From an uncultured Pseudoflavonifractor sp. (GTDB taxonomy: Bacteria > Bacillota > Clostridia > Oscillospirales > Oscillospiraceae): 5,643 bases of DNA. Where the stretch lies: the NCBI GenBank assembly GCA_947565875.1, contig CANOHR010000078.1, positions 1 through 5,643 on the forward strand, written 5' to 3'. Both the position numbers and the translations under genes were made by a program. This document shows positions 1 to 5,030 of this stretch, in pieces. The notes below the pieces were generated by a model. That model searched no databases. It saw nothing but the letters and a program-made list of their open reading frames with translations, and was not told the origin of the DNA. Each line of letters begins with the position of its first letter. Within the stretch, counting starts at the first letter, position 1.

Positions 1-132
1 TGGCTTCTGCCTATATGTGTTCCCTCTGAAACATGACAAGGCCTTCATCTCAAGGCTGGCGGCCGTTTGGCAGCTAAAAAGACAGGGCGCTGTGACCTGG
101 CAAAACAGAAGAACACATATAGGCAGAAGCCA
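1..132. repeat. MITE-like element or structured region bounded by 22-bp perfect inverted repeats
   Basis: Bases 1-22 and 111-132 are perfect reverse complements (arm begins TGGCTTCTGCCTATATGTGT). The pairing can continue inward after a small bulge: TCTG at 25-28 with CAGA at 106-109. The interior holds smaller hairpins: GCCTT (41-45) with AAGGC (52-56) around a 6-nt loop, and ACAG (82-85) with CTGT (90-93). There is no open frame of note inside and no T-tract after the right arm, so it is not a simple terminator. A small non-autonomous inverted-repeat element is the likeliest reading; a structured RNA is possible. The left arm starts exactly at the window edge, so the repeat may be longer and target-site duplication cannot be tested. 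The arms do not resemble those of the element at 4846-4976. The inverted repeat itself is certain; its nature is inferred. Confidence 0.7.
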
Positions 133-208
133 ATTCAGAGCAATGGAAGGAAAGGGGGAAATTTTCACTCCATAGCAGTCTTTTTTATCCCTTCGCTTTT
201 GAAATAAA

Positions 209-237
209 TTGACTTTTTTACCTGTAGCCTGTATCCT
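209..237 (+). promoter_or_regulatory. Predicted sigma-A promoter of the NSS transporter gene
   Basis: The -35 box is TTGACT at 209-214 (5 of 6 consensus bases) and the -10 box is TATCCT at 232-237 (4 of 6), with an ideal 17-bp spacer. It sits in the AT-richest part of the upstream region. Transcription would begin near 244, giving a leader of about 60 nt before the ATG at 308. I see no riboswitch, attenuator or clear operator in that leader. Confidence 0.7.
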
Positions 238-292
238 AGGAAGAGAAAACTGCGGAGTGCTGAGGTCTTGCTTCGGCGCGCTGGCGTGATAT

Positions 293-298
293 AGGAGG
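293..298 (+). promoter_or_regulatory. Ribosome binding site that fixes the transporter start
   Basis: AGGAGG lies 9 nt before ATG 308 but only 3 nt before the in-frame GTG at 302. The usual 5-9 nt spacing therefore favours ATG 308 and a protein two residues shorter than the GTG version. Confidence 0.8.
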
Positions 299-307
299 AC
301 GGTGCCG

Positions 308-1639
308 ATGAAGCGGGAGGGACATAACAAGCGGTTTACCAGCAGCTGGGGCTTTGTACTCTCTGCGGTGGGCTCCGCTGTGGGTATGGCCAATGTGTGG
401 GGCTTCCCGGCTAAGATGGGAAGCTATGGGGGAAGCGCCTTTCTTATCGCCTATCTGGTCTTTATCTTGCTGTTTGGGTTTGTGGGTCTCGCCGCGGAGT
501 ACGCCATGGGCCGCCGGGCCAAAACGGGGACCCTGGGGACCTACCGGATGGCCTGGAGCGCCCGCCATCCGGCCCTGGGGAAAGCGGGGGGAGCCCTGGG
601 CTGGCTTCCTCTGGCAGGCTCCATGTGTATCGCCATCGGCTACGCCGTCATCGTCTCCTATGTGCTGAAAGCCTTTGCGGGCTCGGTGAGCGGGGAGCTT
701 ATGCGGGTGGATACCGCCGGATGGTTTGCCTCCTTTTCCGGTGGGGATTATTCGGTGGTCCCCTTCCACGTCATTGTGGTGGCGGGGACTCTTTTGACCC
801 TTCTGCTGGGGGCCAAAAGCATTGAGAAGAGCAACAAGGTGATGATGCCTCTTTTCTTCCTCATTTTTCTGGTGCTGGCGGTACGGGTAGCCTTTCTGCC
901 CGGTGCGGCGGAGGGATACCGGTATATGTTTACTCCCCGGTGGGAGGAACTTCTGGACCCCATGGTCTGGATCTGGGCCATGGGGCAGGCCTTTTTCTCC
1001 CTGTCCATCACAGGAAGCGGCATGATCGTTTACGGGGCTTACCTGGACCGGAAGGAGGACGTGGTGGCCCTGGCAAAGCAGACCGCCCTCTTTGACACCA
1101 TCGCCGCCCTGGTGGCGGCCCTGGTCATTATTCCGGCCTGCTTTGCCTACGGTCTGGACGTGGGGGCGGGGCCCTCCCTTCTCTTTGTCACCCTGCCCCG
1201 GATCCTTCAGGATATCCCCCTGGGACGGCTTTTTGCCGTTATCCTTTATACCGCGATGATCTTTGCCGGGGTCAGTTCTCTGCAAAATATGTTTGAGGCG
1301 GTGGGGGAGTCCCTGCAGCACCGCTTCCCCAGGCTGAGCCGGAAGGCGGTGCTGGGGCTTCTGTGTCTTGTGTGCCTGGGAGTGGGCCTCCATATGGAGC
1401 CCATTGCCAAATGGGGTCCCTGGATGGATATCGTGTCCATCTACATCATCCCCATCGGCGCCACCCTGGGAGCGGTAAGTTGGTTCTGGATCATTCCCCA
1501 AAAAGACCTGCTGGACGAGGTGGGCCGGGGATCGAAAAAGAAACCGGGCAGATTTTGGTATAGCCTGGGGCGGTATGTATACGTTCCCTGTGCCATCATT
1601 TTGTGTGCGGTGGCCCTCCTTTTGAAGGTGGCCTTTTAA
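308..1639 (+). CDS. Sodium-dependent transporter, NSS/SNF family (LeuT fold), probable amino-acid importer
   Basis: This 443-residue membrane protein belongs to the neurotransmitter:sodium symporter family (SNF, PF00209), which imports amino acids or related compounds with Na+. Its length and about 11 hydrophobic helices match the 11-helix bacterial branch (Tyt1, MhsT) rather than 12-helix LeuT. Helix 1 carries GSAVGMANVWGFP (22-34), with the unwound Gly-Met-Ala-Asn segment. Tyr112 in helix 3 fits the LeuT Tyr108 substrate position. Helix 6 has GQAFFSLS (226-233) and the broken TGSG segment (235-238). Helix 8 has FAGVSS (319-324), matching the Na2 site Ala351/Thr354/Ser355 of LeuT. By hand alignment the LeuT gate residues Arg30 and Asp404 are replaced by Gly32 and Ser377. 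Substrate cannot be told from sequence. The gene stands alone, with its own promoter and a terminator 11 nt after the stop. Confidence 0.93.
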   Translation: MKREGHNKRFTSSWGFVLSAVGSAVGMANVWGFPAKMGSYGGSAFLIAYLVFILLFGFVGLAAEYAMGRRAKTGTLGTYRMAWSARHPALGKAGGALGWLPLAGSMCIAIGYAVIVSYVLKAFAGSVSGELMRVDTAGWFASFSGGDYSVVPFHVIVVAGTLLTLLLGAKSIEKSNKVMMPLFFLIFLVLAVRVAFLPGAAEGYRYMFTPRWEELLDPMVWIWAMGQAFFSLSITGSGMIVYGAYLDRKEDVVALAKQTALFDTIAALVAALVIIPACFAYGLDVGAGPSLLFVTLPRILQDIPLGRLFAVILYTAMIFAGVSSLQNMFEAVGESLQHRFPRLSRKAVLGLLCLVCLGVGLHMEPIAKWGPWMDIVSIYIIPIGATLGAVSWFWIIPQKDLLDEVGRGSKKKPGRFWYSLGRYVYVPCAIILCAVALLLKVAF

Positions 1640-1650
1640 GAGTTGGAAGC

Positions 1651-1683
1651 AAAAAAGGAGACGTCGCCGACGTCTCCTTTTTT
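1651..1683. terminator. Bidirectional intrinsic terminator between convergent genes
   Basis: A near-perfect dyad: six A, then GGAGACGTCG (1657-1666), one central C, CGACGTCTCC (1668-1677), then six T. In practice the loop would be about 5 nt (CGCCG). The A6/T6 flanks give a U-tract on either strand, so it can end both the transporter transcript (stop 1639) and the AAA+ ATPase transcript (stop at 1692 on the minus strand). Confidence 0.93.
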
Positions 1684-1691
1684 GCGGGGGC

Positions 1692-2870
1692 CTATTCTGC
1701 CAGACTGGCGATCAGCTGCTGGGCGGTCCGGGGGGAGCGGCCGGGGTGGCGGGCGTCCCAGCGAATGGCCTGGGCGGTGAGGGATTCCTTAGAAAGAGTG
1801 AGCCCGGCCTGAGCCGCCAGACGCTCCACCAACTCCAGATATTCGGCCATGGCGAGGCCCAGATAGGGGATCCGCAGGCCGAAGCGGTCGGCCAGGGCGG
1901 TTTTTTCCTGAATGGTCTCCTCCCGGTCTACCTCGTCCCCCGCCCGGCTGGAGAAGGTTTGGCGCACCAGATTCCGGCGGTTGGAGGTGGCGTAAATGGC
2001 CACATTGTCCGGCCGGGGCTCCAGTCCACCCTCCAGAATAGTCTTGAGGACGGAGTAGGTCATGTCATCCCGGTCAAAGGCCAGGTCGTCGATAAAGAGA
2101 ATAAACTTCTGCCGCCGGGTGCCCAGAGAGCGGATCAGCCGGGGAAGCTGGGCGACGCTTCCCTTTTCGATCTCAATGAGCCGCAGATCCTCTGTGTCGG
2201 GAAGGGCCAGCAGAGATTTGACGGTGGCCGATTTTCCCGTACCGCTGTCTCCAAAGAGAAGTACATTGTTGACCCGCCTGCCGGAGAGAAGAGAGCGGGT
2301 ATTTTCCTCCACCTGGAGGCGCTGGCGGCGGTAGCCGATCAGTTGTTGCTGGGAGGGGACGTCGGGGTCCGTTACGGGCAGAAGCCGTCCCTCCTCCCAC
2401 AGAAAGGCCCGGTGGCGGGCAAATGGGCCGCAACCGTGAGCCTTATAGTGTTCCCGCAGTTCTTCAAAGGTAAAGGGGACCTTCGGGGCCCAGCCGGAAA
2501 GTCCCACCTCTGCCGGAAGGTCCAGAGCCTCTATGAGAGGGAGGGGGTCCAGGGAGGCTAAGGCGGTCAGGGTCTCTATATCCCGGCGGGCTCTCTCCTC
2601 CAGAGCGGGGACGGGACGGTCCTCGGCCACCGAGCGGGGCCAGGGGGCGTCGCTGTATCGAAGCCGGTCGCTGAGCCAGGCGCCCGGACTGTCAAAGCCG
2701 GCCTCGTCCAGCCGGGAGAGAAACTGTCCCCAGGCGGTGAGAGCGGCGGTGGCATCCTTCCGGTCCAGAGCCTTTATCAGGGAAAAGGCCAGTCGGAAAA
2801 TGGGCTCTTCATACAATTCGTGAAAGGCGGAAAGGCTGCCGAGACGGCAGAGCAAAACGGTGTGGTCCAT
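1692..2870 (-). CDS. DUF815-family AAA+ ATPase (ATP-binding protein of unknown role)
   Basis: This 392-residue soluble protein has the pattern of the DUF815 family (PF05673), AAA+ ATPases of unknown cellular role. The first ~175 residues form a poorly characterised, mostly helical region without a recognised motif. The P-loop domain follows: Walker A GDSGTGKS (207-214), Walker B FILFIDD (256-262), the family signature YSVLKTILEGGLEPRPDNV (272-290), sensor-1 region YATSNRRN (293-300), DRFGL (328-332), and a C-terminal GRSPRTAQQ (377-385) that probably supplies the sensor-2 arginine. All core ATPase residues look intact. The start is ATG at 2870: AAGGAGGT lies 5 nt before it, and the predicted transcript begins near 2894, so the longer frame back to 3017 is not translated. 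It is divergent from recQ and convergent with the transporter. The family is confident, the function unknown; a remodelling or chaperone-like activity would be inference from the fold alone. Confidence 0.9.
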   Translation of the reverse strand: MDHTVLLCRLGSLSAFHELYEEPIFRLAFSLIKALDRKDATAALTAWGQFLSRLDEAGFDSPGAWLSDRLRYSDAPWPRSVAEDRPVPALEERARRDIETLTALASLDPLPLIEALDLPAEVGLSGWAPKVPFTFEELREHYKAHGCGPFARHRAFLWEEGRLLPVTDPDVPSQQQLIGYRRQRLQVEENTRSLLSGRRVNNVLLFGDSGTGKSATVKSLLALPDTEDLRLIEIEKGSVAQLPRLIRSLGTRRQKFILFIDDLAFDRDDMTYSVLKTILEGGLEPRPDNVAIYATSNRRNLVRQTFSSRAGDEVDREETIQEKTALADRFGLRIPYLGLAMAEYLELVERLAAQAGLTLSKESLTAQAIRWDARHPGRSPRTAQQLIASLAE

Positions 2871-2875
2871 GGAAG

Positions 2876-2883
2876 ACCTCCTT
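2876..2883 (-). promoter_or_regulatory. Ribosome binding site of the DUF815 ATPase gene
   Basis: On the minus strand this reads AAGGAGGT, 5 nt before ATG 2870. It is a full anti-16S match and decides that start over in-frame upstream codons that lack a comparable site. Confidence 0.88.
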
Positions 2884-2900
2884 TTGGGGGACTTTTTTCT

Positions 2901-2929
2901 ATCATAGAAGCTTCGGCGGGACCTGTCAA
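2901..2929 (-). promoter_or_regulatory. Predicted strong sigma-A promoter of the DUF815 ATPase gene
   Basis: On the minus strand a perfect -35 TTGACA (2929-2924) is followed by a 17-bp spacer and the -10 TATGAT (2906-2901, 5 of 6). Transcription would start near 2894, leaving a leader of about 24 nt. This is the best promoter match in the window. Confidence 0.82.
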
Positions 2930-2941
2930 GAAAAACCGCCC

Positions 2942-2970
2942 TTGCGCCGGAGAAAAAAAGGGGGTATGAT
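2942..2970 (+). promoter_or_regulatory. Predicted sigma-A promoter of recQ
   Basis: The -35 is TTGCGC (2942-2947, weak, 3 of 6) and the -10 is TATGAT (2965-2970, 5 of 6), with a 17-bp spacer. Transcription would start near 2977. Its -35 lies only 12 bp from the -35 of the divergent ATPase promoter. No LexA-like box was recognised between the two genes. Confidence 0.62.
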
Positions 2971-2985
2971 GGAAAAAACAGCGAA

Positions 2986-2991
2986 AGGAGG
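2986..2991 (+). promoter_or_regulatory. Ribosome binding site that fixes the recQ GTG start
   Basis: AGGAGG (within AAAGGAGG) is 7 nt before GTG 2999. The in-frame ATGs at 2966 and 2969 fall inside the predicted -10 box and have only a G-run upstream, so the GTG is the credible start. Confidence 0.87.
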
Positions 2992-2998
2992 AAGGGTT

Positions 2999-4849
2999 GT
3001 GGACAAGCTGGCGGCATTAAAGAAGTATTACGGTCATACCTCCTTTCGCCCCGGACAGGAACGGCTTATCGACGGCGTTATGGCGGGCCGGGATGTGTTG
3101 GGCGTTATGCCCACAGGAGGCGGAAAATCCCTGTGTTACCAGATCCCGGCCTTGCTGCTGCCGGGGGTCGCCATTGTGATTTCTCCCCTCATTTCTCTGA
3201 TGAAGGACCAGGTGATGGCCCTTGAGGAGGGTGGGATCCCTGCCGCCTTTCTCAATAGTTCTCTGGATGAGGAAGAATTGCGCCGGACCTACCGCCGGGC
3301 CTGGGCGGGGGAGTTCAAGCTCCTTTATGTGGCTCCTGAACGTCTTGCGGGGGAGGGGTTTCTCCGCCTCAGCAGGGAGATGGAATTGTCTTTGGTGGCA
3401 GTGGATGAGGCCCACTGCGTCTCCCAATGGGGACAGGATTTTCGCCCCAGCTATCTGAAGATCCCGGAATTTCTTGCCCAGCTTCCCAAACGGCCTCCGG
3501 TGGCCGCCTTTACCGCCACCGCTACGGGAGCGGTGCGGGAGGATGTAGAGCGGCTTTTGGGTCTTCAGGAGCCCTTGACCCTGGTTACCGGCTTTGACCG
3601 GTCTAATCTCTATTTTGACGTACTGCGGGTGAGAAAAAAGGATCCGCTCCTTCAAAGCATGGTGAGGCAGCGGGAGGGGAGGAGCGGGATCATATACTGC
3701 GCCACCCGGAACGCCGTGGAAAAGGTGTGCGCCGCCCTTCAGAAGGGGGGCCTCCCCGCCACCCGGTATCATGCGGGTTTAAGTGAGGAGGAGCGGCGGA
3801 TAAACCAGGATGACTTTCGCTTTGACCGGAAGAGTGTTATGGTGGCCACCAATGCCTTCGGCATGGGGATCGACAAATCCAATGTGAGCTATGTGATCCA
3901 CTACAATATGCCCAAGAGCCTGGAGGCCTATTATCAGGAAGCGGGCCGGGCAGGACGGGACGGCGCTCCGGCGGAATGCATCCTTTTTTTTAACGGCGCC
4001 GATGTGGTCACCGCCCGGTTCCTGATTGAAAATGGTCATGACAATGAGGCATTGACACAGGACGAGCGGGAGGAGGCTCGGCGGCGGGACTATGCGCGGC
4101 TGGAAAGTATGACAGGCTATTGCTCCACAGAGAAATGCCTTCGGGGGTATATCCTGGACTATTTTGGCCAGGAGCACCCGGAAAGCTGCGGCAATTGCGG
4201 AGTCTGCCGGGGGCAGTTCCGGCGGGAGGACATGACCCGGGAAGCCCAGATGATCCTCTCATGTGTCAAGAGAGCGGAGGACGCTCTGGGCTATCATGTG
4301 GGTGCCGCCTTGATCTCTCAGACCCTGCGGGGAAGCAGGGCCCGTCGTCTTGTGGAATTGGGCCTGAACAAACTCACCACTTATGGCCTGATGAAAGACC
4401 GGTCCGCCCATGAGGTGAGTGAGGATATCCGCCTGTTGACAGACAAGGGATATCTGGTCCGGGATACGGAGTTTGGCGGTCTTCTTTTGACGCTCCAGGC
4501 AGGGGAGGTCCTCTTTCGGGGGGAGAAGGTGGAGCGTTCGGTCCGCCTTCAGCCTCAGCCGAAACTGAAAATGGAAGGGGAAACCGCTTCCCGCAGCAAG
4601 GAGAAAAGAACGGTGGGGGAGGGCGGCGGCCTTTTCCAGGCCCTCAAAAAGCTTCGCTACCGTCTGGCTCAAAAGGAGAACGTCCCCCCTTTTATGGTTT
4701 TCTCCAACGCCACCCTGATGGACATGGCGGCCAAGCGCCCCCAAAGTCTGGCGGACATGCTCCGGGTCTCTGGGGTAGGGGAGAAAAAGGCGGACAAATA
4801 TGGTACGGCCTTCCTTTTGGCAATCGAGGAATGTGAGGGAGAGGAATAA
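2999..4849 (+). CDS. recQ: ATP-dependent 3'-5' DNA helicase RecQ
   Basis: RecQ unwinds DNA 3'-5' in recombinational repair and replication restart. This 616-residue copy is full length with all domains. The helicase core shows motif 0 (YGHTSFRPGQ, 11-20), motif I PTGGGKS (38-44), Ia SPLISLMKDQ (62-71), II DEAHC (136-140), the aromatic-rich loop SQWGQDFRPSY (142-152), III FTATAT (171-176), IV IIYCATRN (231-238), V ATNAFGMGID (283-292) and VI QEAGRAGRDG (313-322). Cys380, Cys397, Cys400 and Cys403 form the zinc site. The winged-helix RQC domain spans about 405-510, followed by a charged linker and a C-terminal HRDC domain (about 540-612). The loop has Gln147 where E. coli RecQ has His; I believe this is common in Firmicutes but could not check. 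The start is GTG, supported by the ribosome site and by alignment with the usual DKLAALKKYFGH-type N-terminus. The gene appears monocistronic and diverges from the DUF815 ATPase. Its stop codon lies within the left arm of the repeat at 4846-4976. Confidence 0.97.
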   Translation: MDKLAALKKYYGHTSFRPGQERLIDGVMAGRDVLGVMPTGGGKSLCYQIPALLLPGVAIVISPLISLMKDQVMALEEGGIPAAFLNSSLDEEELRRTYRRAWAGEFKLLYVAPERLAGEGFLRLSREMELSLVAVDEAHCVSQWGQDFRPSYLKIPEFLAQLPKRPPVAAFTATATGAVREDVERLLGLQEPLTLVTGFDRSNLYFDVLRVRKKDPLLQSMVRQREGRSGIIYCATRNAVEKVCAALQKGGLPATRYHAGLSEEERRINQDDFRFDRKSVMVATNAFGMGIDKSNVSYVIHYNMPKSLEAYYQEAGRAGRDGAPAECILFFNGADVVTARFLIENGHDNEALTQDEREEARRRDYARLESMTGYCSTEKCLRGYILDYFGQEHPESCGNCGVCRGQFRREDMTREAQMILSCVKRAEDALGYHVGAALISQTLRGSRARRLVELGLNKLTTYGLMKDRSAHEVSEDIRLLTDKGYLVRDTEFGGLLLTLQAGEVLFRGEKVERSVRLQPQPKLKMEGETASRSKEKRTVGEGGGLFQALKKLRYRLAQKENVPPFMVFSNATLMDMAAKRPQSLADMLRVSGVGEKKADKYGTAFLLAIEECEGEE

Positions 4850-4976
4850 ATGAAAATTTAGCGGCGGTTCCATATCTGGGCGGGCGGGTTTGGAACCCGC
4901 CCCTACGCATTGCCCACCTTCGTAGGGGTCGGTTCTAAACCGGCCCGCCTGCACTCACCGCTAAATTTCCATTTAT
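4846..4976. repeat. 131-bp nested inverted-repeat element (REPIN/MITE-like) overlapping the recQ stop
   Basis: Outer arms 4846-4864 and 4958-4976 are reverse complements at 18 of 19 positions (ATAAATGAAAATTTAGCGG on the left). Inside lies an inverted pair of GC-rich repeat units, listed separately. The element fills nearly all the space between recQ and its terminator. Its left arm contains the recQ TAA (4847-4849), so the recQ mRNA would carry this structure in its 3' UTR. AGGA occurs directly on both sides (4842-4845 and 4977-4980) and could be a 4-bp target duplication, though a match this short is weak evidence. No open frame of note lies inside. CGTAGGGG/CGGGTT hairpins of this kind are, from memory, frequent dispersed repeats in gut clostridia. 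The structure is certain; mobility is inferred. Confidence 0.8.
4879..4949. repeat. Inverted pair of 29-nt GC-rich REP-like units
   Basis: Unit 1 (4879-4907) and unit 2 (4921-4949, inverted) match at 25 of 29 positions and are separated by 13 nt. Each unit is itself a hairpin. Unit 1 pairs 4882-4890 with 4894-4902 (GGGCGGGTT, loop TGG, AACCCGCCC). Unit 2 pairs 4926-4934 with 4938-4946 (loop CTA, one G.U pair). Two folds therefore compete: one long stem between units, or two separate hairpins. Unit 2 keeps its hairpin although it differs from unit 1, which suggests the individual hairpins matter. Confidence 0.85.
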
Positions 4977-4990
4977 AGGATATCCCTTAC

Positions 4991-5030
4991 AAAAAGCGGA
5001 GGCGCCTTTGCAGGCGTCTCCGCTTCTTTT
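4991..5030. terminator. Bidirectional intrinsic terminator between recQ and the nuclease gene
   Basis: A 12-bp stem pairs GCGGAGGCGCCT (4996-5007) with AGGCGTCTCCGC (5012-5023), with one G.U pair and the loop TTGC. On the plus strand it is followed by TTCTTTT for recQ; on the minus strand by five T for the nuclease gene, whose stop codon occupies 5030-5032. Confidence 0.92.

Noticed and set aside
1..132. Inverted repeat as a rho-independent terminator or a riboswitch
   Set aside because: The loop is about 88 nt and no T-tract follows, which excludes an ordinary terminator. I recognise no known riboswitch consensus, and the transporter promoter lies downstream.
143..175. Ten-codon peptide frame (ATG 143 to TAG 173)
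   Set aside because: No convincing ribosome site, no homology, and it lies upstream of the predicted promoter.
236..1501. Long open frame on the minus strand across the transporter gene
   Set aside because: It is antisense to a clear NSS protein, is rich in His, Gly, Pro and Gln with no domain, and arises from the GC-biased codon use of the real gene.
1746..2561. 271-codon plus-strand frame inside the DUF815 ATPase gene
   Set aside because: No recognisable protein and no ribosome site; it is the complement of a gene with intact Walker motifs.
2942..2998. Longer recQ starting at TTG 2942 or ATG 2966/2969
   Set aside because: These codons lie in the predicted -35/-10 region, and family alignment begins at the GTG 2999 residue.
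2871..3017. N-terminal extension of the DUF815 protein to 3017
   Set aside because: It would cross the promoter and the ribosome site at 2876-2883 and overlap the recQ start; ATG 2870 has a full Shine-Dalgarno match.
4259..4954. Minus-strand frame running across the repeat element and the recQ 3' end
   Set aside because: Composition is unlike a protein, it starts within the inverted repeat, and it is antisense to the RQC and HRDC domains.
4842..4980. AGGA direct repeats as proof of a target-site duplication
   Set aside because: A 4-bp match is expected by chance fairly often, and the model leaves recQ without a stop, so it is kept only as a hint.
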